Positions 1 through 12,800 of a stretch of 64,000 nt of DNA are shown piece after piece (within the stretch, counting starts at the first letter, position 1; each line of letters starts with the position of its first letter). The stretch is from Lineus longissimus (Eukaryota; Nemertea; Pilidiophora; Heteronemertea; Lineidae). Made by a program: the position numbers and the translations under genes. The stretch lies in assembly GCF_910592395.1 (NCBI RefSeq), contig NC_088323.1:558001-622000 (forward strand), given 5' to 3'. A model generated the notes under the pieces. That model was given only the letters and a program-made list of their open reading frames with translations. It was not told the origin of the DNA and did no database searches.

Positions 1-1433
1 AGGCATTCAAGTTTATGTAGAGGAGGCTCTTCCAAAGTCCTTCATCGTTTCATACCAAAACAATTTGACGATGTCAATGACACTTTCAATATTTTAAAAT
101 CAACCCACGATCATTTTTATGCCGTCTCGTAAAAGCCCCTGAGATTTTGCCGAACAATCACGAGACATCAATGGTAATGTACTCAAATACTTGAGATATT
201 AGGCCATTCAATTATAAGTCGAAGGCCTTACAAATGTCGTTTTATATTTGATATCAACTCGAGTTCTCATGCTGGGACCCGCCATGTCACTCAAGTATTA
301 GCAACAAGTATGTTCGACCGACCAGTATGCCAAACACCATTCTATCATTCGCATCTGTCAGAGGAATACAAAGCAAAGAGGATATTGTGGTGGTCAAGTC
401 GATGGGAAAATAGAGCCAGGGGGGTCAAACATCGAATGAGCAGTCCCGCGGTCTTCACCTCAGGCAAGTGTCAACACTCGTCTCAAATCTCGGTCCATAC
501 TCAGATGTATGAGGCAAATGTTATGAATTTCTTTTGCAAAGTTTATAGTGCGGTTGATCTCCAAGTATGTTAGTGAAAGAGAACTTCATATCAGTAAAGG
601 TTTTTGTTGCGACTTTTAAGTTTATAACCACATGCCGACTAACAGTGTTGGGTCGTATTACTTCACAATCTTGACCCTCATGTTTTAGACCACATACGCC
701 TTGGACTGGCGGTTGGAGGCCTTTCCACAAGGAAAAGGGCGTATCGATGTCAAAACTAGATGCTAGAAGTGTTTTGTAAACAAACCAAGGGGAGAATCTT
801 ATTACAAATCAGTCGTCCCACATGAATGATCTACTGCGCTGATGGTTGCGCCATTTCTTTCCCGTTCTCTCCAACTGCTGTGTTACGGTTTGGAATCAGT
901 GGTACACTTTACTAAGTTACAATCTCATGCAGTGTTTCGAGAAGTTTACCTGTTTGCTCTTTCCTTAACCTGTTGGCGTGAAAGACACCAATTACCTCTA
1001 ATTAGTGAACCAGACGCACAAAAAGAAACGACTAGGTTATTATTCACATGGGCAAACATGGGCAAAACAAGGAACATTGCAAGAAAAAAGCCAAATTCTG
1101 TTCAGTACGTCAGAGCAGGGAGACGTACCGGGTAGGTCAGTGAGGTTTGGTCAGACACAACTATTGAATATTCGAGGGTCTGTCGGATGAGACAAGACAA
1201 AAGCCTTGGTCCCTCGACCCTTGGTCGACGTTTGCCTATAGTGGACTCCATAACCCCCCCCCCCCCCCCCCCACCCCTGCAGAAATCCAGTTATCTATCC
1301 AGTTCGTAGTTTCAGAATAAAAGAAGCGCCTGAAGAGTCAACGTACGGAGATCCATTGTAACAGCTTTTTAGAACCTGCAACATTACAATATTAAAAGCT
1401 ATTTCATATTCCTTTCTTTCTATCTCTTTTCAG
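1..1433. other. Upstream non-coding region, no gene recognised
   Basis: No exon with both recognisable protein similarity and consistent splice sites is visible. Open frames here are short and unconvincing. A run of 19 C lies at 1254-1272. A pyrimidine tract and AG end at about 1433, just before the first coding exon of the next gene, so an upstream 5' UTR exon of that gene probably lies in or before this region. Confidence 0.5.
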
Positions 1434-1450
1434 ATTATCAATAAGGGAGC

Positions 1451-4400
1451 ATGCTACCATCAGACGTGATACTGGTGACCGTCATGGTCTTACTGGGAGG
1501 TAAGTCAACATAGTATTTGAATGAAACAATCTGCATGTAGTTCCATGTCATCGGGTGTCTCTGTGCTCATTCCGAGTTTCTGCCCCGTCCATTGCCATGG
1601 AGCCAAGTGAGAAGTCAGCATTTGACTGGAGGAGAAGATTATGAATTCGACTAGTTATCGAATCGCTGTGTTCCGAGACACACCCATGACCATTTCGTGG
1701 ACCATTTTGTCAGGATATTGAGTTGTCTAGATCAAGAAGTGTCCGAAGATATTAGTCGATACGGTCATATCTTCATCATTTCATATATGCCGGCGCTGGC
1801 AGAAAGAACGCCAGCGCATATATCATAGGGAGAGAACTAGCCAGTACCGTAATGGCAAACTGGTAGGGACAAGAGGGCATATTTCCTATAGCAGGGGAAC
1901 TGGAGCAGTTCAAGAGTTGGCGATGCTATCTCATGATGGCTCAAGGGTAAAATGCAAATGGGGTCCGGTGGGTACATAAGGTCTGTTGAGGGCGATTTGA
2001 GTACCACTAGATGTTGTATAAAGAGGTGTTTTATATGGTTCGGGGTGCTCTGAGCCAAAAGGAAGGGCACTTCGAGTACTGGCAAGGCTAGGACAGGCAC
2101 TAGAGTAGCTGCTGGAACCCTGAGAAGGCAACAGTCGTGGTTAGTTATAAGCAGTATTGATGATTATATGGCCGCAAACTTGCATCCTGTTTGATAGGAT
2201 GTGGATTGAAGACAAATGTTTCTTTGCGGCAAATTGTCATGATACAGATGAAAATTTTTTTGGGTTGTTGCATAGAAATCACCTGCTCGAGGAGTCAGAG
2301 TGCCCGCCGGAGGGTTGCCTACCAGAAATGAGCGGTTTTCGCTGAGTTGTTGCGATGCGAGAAAAGCTGAAAGCACAGAATATCATCATCAATCTCTTCA
2401 AAGAGCAAAGCTACAGCCCTCTATCCTATTTCACTAGGCCTACTGAGAACAAAGACGGGCTGGTATCCGACCATAGATGCCAGGTCAACTGTCCAATGCA
2501 TCCTTTAGGAATGGTGTGGACAAAATCACGTCGAGGATTTCCCAAACAGCCCGGATAGACAAGTCATCTTGGAGATCATTCACTTCCTCAGGATAGTGAA
2601 GAATGTTTAAGCAATGGTGTGAATACCAAACATTTCCGAGCTTTTACGTCGACGACCTTGAACGATCCCTGGATGGCTAGTGAATAAGAGTCGATACCAT
2701 CGTGGAGTAGACCTCGATCACAAGGAATGATCAAGTTGAGAAATGTACATGTACCCTTAGGCAGGTCGTAAAGACATGACCATTGTGAATTGGTTGGATT
2801 ATGAGGCAGCAACTCATGCGCCCTAAGTGAAAAAGGTAGTAGTTTTCTAAATGACCGTTTAAGGTGGTTTATCATGTGAAAACATGAGGGAATGACTGAA
2901 TGTGGTACTTCTACACGGTCATTACTTAGTGTAACTGTTCCTGGAATGCTAGATGCCATTTCGTGGTGGCTTCACAAATGTGGTATTCCACACTTCGAAA
3001 CGAGGATACGCCCACACATTACTGCGAGATTTGTTTGACTTCTTCTCCTCGCCAGCAAGGGCCCATTAAGATTTCCCAAAGGCGCACGAACAACAATGAC
3101 ATCACAAAGACTTCAGTTTCACTGAGATTTCTCCATATCCTTTTGTTGAGAGATCCACTGTGACTGATTCACCTTCGTCGAGTGAAGAATCAGGGTGAAA
3201 CCTTACAGGTCCCAGATGTCTAATCATCTACACCTTCGTGTGATATCTCAATGGCTTCATCAGGATGGCTTTCCCTTTGAAATGGAAAGGATATCGCAAA
3301 AAATGATGTTTGTGAATCATAGGAATTTCTTTAACAAGGCACTAAAGCGATGGTTCCCCATTATCCTTTTGTAGATTTGGCGTAAATTGTGACAAAACTG
3401 TCCCGTGGGGCTGATTTTGATGCATTTCTTTCTGAAATATGTCGTTATGAAAAAAAATCATTGCTATTCTTCTTTCGTTAGTTCCGGCATTTGTTCTTGT
3501 GGTGCTGTGGTGGTGCTCCTTCATTTGGACATTAATTTGGGGCGGTGAGGGGGGGTTGCCTTATCACATGGAGAAGCTCTACATACCACAAGCTCATCAT
3601 GTTCCTCCCCAGTATGAAGTCATTCGCTTGCCTTCACATATGCACTTGGAATGACTATTGAATCCCGCTTTCACATCTCATTCAAAGGGGAGAGGGAAAT
3701 TGAAGTTAAACGGCTTGCCCAAGACAACAAGTGACGTAGCCCAGATTCAACAAAACCTTGGAGAAGAACGCGCAAACAAAGACATTGAAGTCAACTCGAA
3801 GACAAGTAAAATTGACAGCCGAATTTTTCTCTCATTCCAGTCACAGTCCGCATCACAGGCACTCTCGACGAATGTCCATCAGAGAAAGATATAAGCCAAT
3901 GTTTAGGTGATATACATATGCAAAAAGATGATTTAATAAACGGAAAAGTATTTGGCGGTGCGTCCAAGACACCTTTAGATGAAATTCCAAAATACTGCCG
4001 GTGAGTTCACAACATTTTCCTCCTCAACAGTCGGGGCCAACACGAAAAATAGTGATTGCTATATATCCGATCATTAGATATTTCTTAAATTCGGCCCTTC
4101 TTTCCTTCAAGTTTAATGCCTAGAATTTCAAAATCAACCCAACTTATCCAGTTTACTGGCACCCATTCTGAGCTTCCCTTCAATGGAGAAGGAAACTGTC
4201 CTTATGAGCAGTTAGGTTTCAAAATCTGTAGTTCGCCTCAGTCCACCTTCACTGGCAAGCTACTAACTGGATATTCTGACTTGCCTCTCAATTCACGTCT
4301 TAACTTTTGTGGTTTGCGTTTTCACGTACCACCAGGTTAAGGCATATTGTTATTCTCATCAATGTAATCTCAACCTTTCAGTCGCATTCCGTCATCCTTC

Positions 4401-5906
4401 TCCTGCCTACGAAACAAAATATCAACCTGTCCGACAAAACACCTGGCGCAGTGGACGCACTATCTCAACATAGATGGACTGCAGAGAACTATGGTTTACA
4501 TGTGCCAAAACAATGATGGTAAGCTTGTCACTATCACACAATCTCTAGCAAGGAACTACGACCTTCTGCCACTGCCGAGCTGTTGTTGTCTCGGAAAATG
4601 TAAGTGACCCGTCTTGTGGATGGAAAGGACATCCAGGTGGAGACGATAGTTTTGAGAAAAGAGCGTCACCTCAGTCCCATGAGTGGTCGTGTTACCAGGG
4701 TTTTACTGTACTTTCTAATAAATTACTTCTTCCTTTCAGTTTGGTCTTTGGTACAAAGGAACTGCACGTCACAAGCAGACTACAAGCAAATTAAATATGC
4801 CTGTACCAGAGAACAGATTCTGTATGCTCAACTCGATATGGTGGCCAGGGAGGTGCTTCTCTTTAACGACCAAAGGGCAACTAGATGCAGGTAACTAACC
4901 CTAACAACATCCCCAAAACCAAATAATGTGCCTCTACGAGCAGTAGAGATCAGATCCTGTATGCCGAGTCACTCAGCTACCAGTGAAACTACTGTGCAGT
5001 GTCCGCGTCTGTGTCGTTTTCACTGCAGCATTGCCATAAACTAGGAGATCTTTCACAGCATCGAAAGTGAATCTGGACCCTACTGATGACAATTAATGTC
5101 TCTTAAGATACAAATTAATGGCTCGTTTCAACTAAACGAGCCATTAAAACCACATTTTGATTTACAGCTCAGGGATGATGATTAAAGTTCACAAGTCTCA
5201 TCATTCGTCCATCAATATTTCAGGATTCTTGCCCTTCGGGGACCAATCAGATATGCAAACAATAGCCCCGGGAGACAGTAATGCTCTGGGAATTAATCGT
5301 TTTATTCCAAGGGCAGATCACTCCTTTATTAACCTTGCACCGTCAAAGAGATAATTTACACTTTTAAAACATTCTTTGATGATTTGATGATAGATGTCTG
5401 AGCCCAAGGTCAACCACGTTATTAGTGACGAAACCATTCTGTTATTCACTAGTTCTTTCCTTTTCATTTGCAGCAATCGACGTATTGATCTCTACTGCGA
5501 CATTAAAGCTTTAAACGTTACGTCATGTGCTCTCGATGACGACCAATTCTGTGCCGGACTCGTCAACTCACTTCTTCGTATAGACACGGATTGCACCTGC
5601 GACCACTCCCTAGACAAAGGATACTGTCCACCTATCATAGACATACAAAAGATTTGCAACATACCAGCATTAGTTTTACCAACATTTAACCCAATCCAAA
5701 CCACAACTTCTTCAAAAGAGGCAGCTTATGAACTTGTAACAAAACCTACAGATAAAATTGACAAAAATATTGTAAAGTCTGAATTAACTGAAGACTCTAT
5801 GTATGGGAATAGTGGTGCTCCGCACTCATTATACATCATCAGTTCTAGTCAGACTCTGGGGTTGATATTCCTCATCTTCTCAGCACAGTTGTTCTCCATT
5901 TGGTAG
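1451..5906 (+). CDS. Secreted cysteine-rich protein, probably GPI-anchored
   Basis: Five exons join in phase: 1451-1499, 3841-4000, 4382-4518, 4740-4890 and 5474-5906, giving 309 residues. Every junction has GT/AG ends and the codon phases fit exactly. Exon 1 encodes a start and a hydrophobic signal peptide (MLPSDVILVTVMVLLG), with the usual phase-1 intron after it. The mature part holds 16 cysteines in spaced pairs and two N-glycosylation sequons (N123-C-T and N180-V-T). A Thr/Ser-rich linker follows, and the extreme C-terminus is hydrophobic (TLGLIFLIFSAQLFSIW) after a small-residue stretch, which is the pattern of a GPI-attachment signal; a single C-terminal membrane anchor is the alternative. 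I do not recognise the family and assign no function. Lineage-specific cysteine-rich surface proteins of this form are common in marine invertebrates. Confidence 0.8.
1783..1822. other. Imperfect hairpin in intron 1
   Basis: Two 13-nt arms reading tatatgc...cgctggc and gccagcgcatata face each other, with a 3-nt bulge (cgg) in the left arm. It lies inside intron 1 of the cysteine-rich protein gene. No function is implied. Confidence 0.5.
5115..5147. other. Perfect 14-bp hairpin in intron 4
   Basis: The arms ttaatggctcgttt and aaacgagccattaa are exact reverse complements around a 5-nt loop (caact). It sits in the intron between exons 4 and 5 of the cysteine-rich protein gene. It may be the remnant of a small inverted-repeat element. 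Confidence 0.7.
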
Positions 5907-7503
5907 TAAATGCTTTAAAAGTATAACGTTGTGTTTGAAATTTGGGTCTTTAGAGGTTGTGACACAATTATGTCTTTAAGACAAGGCTGGATGTGACATC
6001 AAAGGGCTGTCCCCAAGCAATACGAACCCAGACCACAATCTGCTTGAAAGCAGGTAGATATTGTGTACACCACCATCTTACAATATGGAACAGTCAGTAC
6101 ACACAAAGGTTGTGAAACAAGATAGGAATTATGTCCTTGAAACAGTCCGGGTGATTCTCCCCAGCAAGGCGAGACAGGGAAGTCCACCTGTTTACAGTGG
6201 CTTCACCCAATGCATACAACCATGTGAAGCGATGGAACTCTCAGAATGGATGGACAATTGATGTGTGCCTTAGATAAAACGAATGCAGTCCTAGTATTAA
6301 TGATAGGACTAGGAGAGACACACTAGGATTGAGCAATAAGGAAAGATAGCGTTACAAAGAAAGAACGGTCTTCAGAACCAGGTAAGCAGATTTTTGTAGT
6401 GAAGATCAACACCTTTATGGTTCCTGATCCTTCAACTTGAGTTCTTAGACAAAGGGTTGACAGGCAAAGTGCCCCGGACCCTAATGGTTGTGGATGTTAC
6501 AGACCAGGTGTCCAAGTAAATGACTGACCTCAACTTTAAGAGGCAACTGATTTTGCCATCGGTTGGTGGCCTTTATTTTTAGAATGACGTCCAGGGGTTA
6601 GGTGATTTTATCTGTCATTTATGATGGGTAGGAAGCAAGTACCGGGGTACGCTTCAACATGTTTTGATTTGGTTAAAGGGGGCAGTGCTAGGGGTTAAAT
6701 CGGTCATCTTCAGGTGATCACATGTTAGGGGACTGGGTTGTGTTGATTTAGTACAAGATGTAGGTATAACTTGTACAAATATGAATTGTTCTGATGTATT
6801 GTGAGCTGAGCCATCAGAGTAGTCACTTCAGGTGAGCTCATCTTGAGCTGACGGGATGGGGGAAGCACCAGTATCTTGGTGAAAAGGGCCGAGTTGAAAA
6901 GCCTTGAAATGTTTTACTCTCTAGTGCCGCCCAACAGGGTAATGAAAAGGTCAACTATTTCACATTACAGAGCCATGTGTATTTAGCTTGTACATGAAAT
7001 GTATGCTTTGATTTAGAGCTGTGTATATAATAGGTTCTCATTCTGCTTATTAAAATTTAATATAATTACAAGTAGATTTGGTTGTTGGTTGTTCTTTTCA
7101 CCAAATTCCATGCTGGCCATGGACTCCCATCAATCAAATCTGGGACCCCAACATGAACAGCTGTTGAATGAATAGTTTCATATCAAATTGCAGATGAACA
7201 CGTCAGGTAAGGGGTCATACTGAGAGCTTCAAAACAGGAGAAACGGGCTCCCACTTCGATGTCGATTACAGATTATTGTTACAAGGAGGATCCGTCTATG
7301 GACACCAAGCCAAACTGTATAGGACTAAGGCCGGAGAGCAACAGCCCTAAAGGGTCCAAGGAAAACTACAGCCGCCACACTGTGGCACCAACTGTCACTA
7401 GGATTGCATTGCAGGACAATGTCAACTTTGACATCATCACATACTTTCAGGCCCCTGTGAAAATCAGTGCTACATTTCGAGATGCCAACAACCTATTTAT
7501 ATG
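5907..7503 (+). other. Probable 3' UTR and intergenic sequence
   Basis: This follows the stop codon of the cysteine-rich protein gene. An ATTAAA hexamer in an AT-rich stretch near 7049 is a candidate poly(A) signal, which would make the 3' UTR about 1.1 kb. The 99-codon open frame at 7259-7558 runs into the minisatellite and looks accidental. I see no other gene. Confidence 0.4.
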
Positions 7504-9093
7504 GTCACATGTAGGACAAGGAGCGATGCAGGGTGGTAATGTCATTGCCCAACGCTAAGACCTATTGGTCACAGGTAGGACAAGGAGCGATGCAGGGTGG
7601 TTATGTCATTGCCCAACGCTAAGACCTATTGGTCACAGGTAGGACAAGGAGCGATGCAGGGTGGTAATGTCATTGCCCAACGCTAAGACCTATTGGTCAC
7701 AGGTAGGACAAGGAGCGATGCAGGGTGGTAATGTCATTGCCCAACGCTAAGACCTATTGGTCACAGGTAGGACAAGGAGCGATGCAGGGTGGTAATGTCA
7801 TTGCCCAACGCTAAGACCTATTGGTCACAGGTAGGACAAGGAGCGATGCAGGGTGGTAATGTCATTGCCCCACGCTAAGACCTATTGGTCACAGGTAGGA
7901 CAAGGAGCGATGCAGGGTGGTAATGTCATTGCCCAACGCTAAGACCTATTGGTCACAGGTAGGACAAGGAGCGATGCAGGGTGGTAATGTCATTGCCCAA
8001 CGCTAAGACCTATTGGTCACAGGTAGGACAAGGAGCGATGCAGGGTGGTTATGTCATTGCCCCACGCTAAGACCTATTGGTCACAGGTAGGACAAGGAGC
8101 GATGCAGGGTGGTAATGTCATTGCCCAACGCTAAGACCTATTGGTCACAGGTAGGACAAGGAGCGATGCAGGGTGGTAATGTCATTGCCCAACGCTAAGA
8201 CCTATTGGTCACAGGTAGGACAAGGAGCGATGCAGGGTGGTAATGTCATTGCCCAACGCTAAGACCTACTGGTCACAGGTAGGACAAGGAGCGATGCAGG
8301 GTGGTAATGTCATTGCCCAACGCTAAGACCTATTGGTCACAGGTAGGACAAGGAGCGATGCAGGGTGGTAATGTCATTGCCCAACGCTAAGACCTACTGG
8401 TCACAGGTAGGACAAGGAGCGATGCAGGGTGGTAATGTCATTGCCCAACGCTAAGACCTATTGGTCACAGGTAGGACAAGGAGCGATGCAGGGTGGTAAT
8501 GTCATTGCCCAACGCTAAGACCTATTGGTCACAGGTAGGACAAGGAGCGATGCAGGGTGGTTATGTCATTGCCCAACGCTAAGACCTATTGGTCACAGGT
8601 AGGACAAGGAGCGATGCAGGGTGGTAATGTCATTGCCCAACGCTAAGACCTATTGGTCACAGGTAGGACAAGGAGCGATGCAGGGTGGTAATGTCATTGC
8701 CCAACGCTAAGACCTATTGGTCACAGGTAGGACAAGGAGCGATGCAGGGTGGTAATGTCATTGCCCAACGCTAAGACCTATTGGTCACAGGTAGGACAAG
8801 GAGCGATGCAGGGTGGTAATGTCATTGCCCAACGCTAAGACCTATTGGTCACAGGTAGGACAAGGAGCGATGCAGGGTGGTAATGTCATTGCCCAACGCT
8901 AAGACCTATTGGTCACAGGTAGGACAAGGAGCGATGCAGGGTGGTAATGTCATTGCCCAACGCTAAGACCTATTGGTCACAGGTAGGACAAGGAGCGATG
9001 CAGGGTGGTAATGTCATTGCCCAACGCTAAGACCTATTGGTCACAGGTAGGACAAGGAGCGATGCAGGGTGGTAATGTCATTGCCCAACGCTA
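7504..9093. repeat. 64-bp minisatellite, about 25 copies
   Basis: The unit begins ggtcacaggtaggacaagga and repeats every 64 bp almost without change from about 7504 to 9093. A few point variants recur among copies (aat/tat, cccaac/ccccac, tatt/tact), so the array expanded recently and is being homogenised. It lies between the cysteine-rich protein gene and the aldo-keto reductase gene. Confidence 0.97.
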
Positions 9094-9251
9094 AGAAGAA
9101 GAAGAAAACAAACAAGGAGGTGATATTTTTTTCATTTTTATTTGATTGATCCTGAGTATGATAAACTTTCACTAAAATCAAGAAATCAAGAAAAGTTCTT
9201 TAAAATCAAGAACATTGTGACTGGTATTTCTCAAGCACCAATTATACCATT

Positions 9252-9732
9252 GCTAACATGCGATGCCAGCTCAATTTGCTAACATGTGACTCGCTCTACC
9301 AAAACTAGGCGCTTGTCGCATCTGAACTTGACAGGTTGATACGGACTTGTTGTTCATTTCCCTATTGTAGACCTTTTGTGAAATCTATTACAAACTGATT
9401 TGGTCACATTTCACAAAAGGTCTACAATAGGGAAATGAACAACAAGTCCGTATCAATCTGTCAAGTTCAGATGCGACAAGCGCCTAGTTTTGGTAGAGCG
9501 GGTCACACATGCGATGACAGTTCAATTTGCTAACATGCGATGACAGCTCAATTTGTTAACATGCGATAACAGTTCAATTTGCTAACATGCGATGACAGCT
9601 CAATTTGCTAACATGCGATAACAGTTCAATTTGTTAACATGCGATAACAGTTCAATTTGTTAACATGCGATAACAGTTCAATTTGTTAACATGCGATAAC
9701 AGCTCAATTTGCTAACATGCGATAACAGTTCA
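9252..9732. repeat. 26-bp satellite interrupted by a palindrome
   Basis: The unit gctaacatgcgatgacagct plus caattt (26 bp) occurs as two partial copies on the left (9252-9290) and about nine on the right (9505-9732). The copies differ at gatgac/gataac and at ctcaa/ttcaa. The foldback at 9282-9510 lies between the two blocks. Confidence 0.9.
9282..9510. repeat. Foldback palindrome, ~103-bp arms
   Basis: The left arm (9282-9384) and right arm (9408-9510) are near-perfect reverse complements; the clearest block runs from ctctaccaaaactaggcg on the left to its complement on the right. The spacer is about 23 bp (9385-9407). One G/A change and a small indel near the outer ends are the only differences noticed. 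It is flanked on both sides by 26-bp satellite units. It lies about 0.3 kb downstream of the minus-strand aldo-keto reductase stop codon, so it could be transcribed in that 3' UTR and fold into a long hairpin RNA. Confidence 0.93.
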
Positions 9733-9838
9733 AAACCACCTTATCCTAGGTTAACTGCCAGCCTTTCTGTCATCTGTAGCTCTCAACTTTTGACGAATAA
9801 CAACAGTTCAAAGCGTTATCAGTAATGCTTCAATGTCC

Positions 9839-12800
9839 TCATCCTAAGGTAACTGTGGAAACTTGTCCACCATCTTTATGTGCCCTTAATGCATTCCTAT
9901 ATGTCTCCAACTCACGGCCTTCCCAATGTTTCGTTGTCAACGGGTTGAAAAACCTGGCGCAAGAAAAAAATTTTAGCAAAAAACTTCTGGTTTGATTTAC
10001 ATTTCAAATTTTGTATTGCTTGAATGTACACTTTTGCAGCTGGAGTGTCATGCATATCTTAGATATACATGTACATGTACATGGAAATGTATGAATACTC
10101 GCACTGGAAATGTGCTACTATAGTTTATGCTCAGGCAGTATTTTTGGATTTCTGTGGATTCTAGCAGTGGAGGACTGTTACGCAGTATGATTTCTGTGGA
10201 TTCTAGCAGTGGAGGACTATCTTACGCAGTGTGATTTCTGTGGATTCTAGCAGTGGAGGACTATCTTACGCAGTATGATTTCTGTGGATTCTAGCAGTGG
10301 AGGACTATCTTACGCAGTATGATTTCTGTGGATTCTAGCAGTGGAGGACTATCTTACGCAGTATGATTGCTGTGGATTCTAGCAGTGGAGGACTATCTTA
10401 CGCAGTATGATTTCTGTGGATTCTAGCAGTGGAGGACTATCTTACGCAGTATGATTTCTGTGGATTCCAGCAGTGGAGGACTATCTTACGCAGTATGATT
10501 TCTGTGGATTCTAGCAGTGGAGGACTATCTTACGCAGTATGATTTCTGTGAATTCTAGCAGTGGAGGACTATCTTACGCAGTATGATTGCTGTGGATTCT
10601 AGCATTGGAGGACTAAGTTACGCAGTGTGATTTCTGTGGATTCTAGCAGTGGAGGACTATGTTACGCAGTGTGATTTCTGTGGATTCTAGCAGTGGAGGA
10701 CTATCTTACGCAGTATGATTCCGGCTTGTAATGGATGGAAAAGGCAATGAATTTTGGTACTTGGTAGTAGTAACCAGGCATGGGTAAAAGGCCGGTCTGA
10801 AACTGCAGATAAAGTACAGATAACTGACCATGTGTTTAGGTAATCGTCTCCATCACAATACCCATACATAGGAGCCATCTGTCAGGAGATCACACTATAA
10901 AGTAGCTAATTTTGCTTGACGCTTTAACTCCATGCATAGATAATAAAGACCTTGAATTAATGCTATTAAATTTGAGGTCTTTAGGTCTTATATAAGTTGG
11001 TTATGGGACCATGTTGGGAGATATCGAGCCAAAATAAACTGTACATCTAATCATCACCATTTTTTGCCTTTTGCTTTTTCAATTTTGATATCAGCAGTCC
11101 CATAACCACTCTCATATGAGACCTTTTAATCTAAAGGAATTACCTTTCCATGATTTCATCAAGTGTGGACTTCTCCAAATCTGTCATTGGATTCCAACTT
11201 GTTTTGATGTTGCTTTCCACGTTTTTCAGGCTGAACGTGAAACAGAGAGAGCAAAACAATTGAGATACATGTACATGTTCTCACAGAATAAGTCTTGTCA
11301 TTCTGGTCTATCATTCGATTTACATCTTATATGTTAAGTCTGAAGTTAAAGGTGGAATAATGCTGTACCCCAGATGGAGGCCAGCCAGATGGAGTTTAGT
11401 AGGACAAATTTCTCTACAACGTTCTTTAGTTTCAACTCATCACCAATGCCATTTAGGCAAGTTCATAAACAGAGTTCTCTTCACTTCAGTATAAGACAGA
11501 AGTCTCCAAATTGAGGGTTTTTTTGTTCTTCATGATGGCTTCAATAGCTGAAGTGTTATTTCTGTGTTTCGACCTACACATACCTTGCAGAGCTGAATAA
11601 GGTAGTATGGACATCAGGGTTGGAGACGCAATACTTCAGGGCAAGGCTGGAAATATCTACACCAACTTCCTAAAACAATGGAAACACAATTTTTACCACA
11701 AAACAGACTTTTCAGTAGGAAACTTTCTTCGTGCACATCCTAGGGAGGTATTCCCGATTGGCAACCATTAAGAAAGGCATATGGACTGCATGAATTTCTT
11801 AACATGTATCAAGAGTGACTGTCTAGTGAACTCCAAGGAGAAGTTTTCCCAGTTGGACTCACCTGGCAATGTTTAGCAGCCCTAGCCGCCGCTTCCTTGA
11901 TCTCGGGAGTGGCTGGATGCCACGACGGGGGTCCTCGTGAAGTCAACAAGCCCATTGATATGGGCGAGGCATTGATGATACCTACATCCTTGCTCTCAAA
12001 GAGGAAGTTAGTGAGAATTATAACAAGTGCTACAAGGGTATTCTGTTGGCCTCAGATGATGGCAGATTCATATTATTTTATCTCTGGTATAAGGACATAA
12101 CGACATAGTGCTACACTGGTACGGGTTTTGGTCAATAATACAATTGTCACCTGCAAGAACTGAGTATATGTATATAACATTCTACTAGCTTTGAACCTTT
12201 CTACTTTGTGAGCACAGAATAGCAACTGAATTTACAAATTGTTAGATGAAATCATCAAACAGAAAAACTCTTCATAATCAAGACCAGGGCGACTCATTAC
12301 AAACATTGCTTTCTTCCAATATTGTCAATAGAATAACTCAGTGAGACTGTTTCATGGACTGTACAGTCCTTACCTTGAAATAGGGAATGTAATCTTGCAA
12401 GGATACATCATTGATGGAGCCTCGGCAGTAGGTCAGTATGGTATCAATGGGAACTTTACTGCGCTCTAGGACCACCCTGAAAAATCAACACCACTTACTC
12501 AGGCTATTCCTTTTTACAAGCTAGGATTTGCTTTGAGCCATCCGAGAGTGATTTTAATGCAATTTTTTTATATTTTCTGTGGCTTAGTGAGTTGACCTCA
12601 GTAAAAGGGATGACATTACAGGAAAGGCAAAGAAGAAGACGACCTCAAAAAACGAAATGTGGTGCCGATTCACCAGTGTGAAGACTGCCCTGAAAGACAA
12701 GGAGCAGGCCTGGTTAAAATATGTCATGAGTGTCCGGTGAATAATACAATACGATCAATACAATACTCATGCAAGATGGCTCCACTCACCTGAAGTTTTG

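Noticed and set aside
7259-7558. 99-codon open frame running into the minisatellite
   Set aside because: No similarity, no partner exons, and its end is repeat sequence.
7504-9093. CRISPR-like array
   Set aside because: The repeats are contiguous with no unique spacers, and the sequence is from an intron-rich animal genome.
10687-10878. Candidate last exon of the aldo-keto reductase just before the 44-bp minisatellite
   Set aside because: The translated tails do not resemble the family, whereas 9953-9839 gives FFNPLTTKHWEGREL in the right phase.
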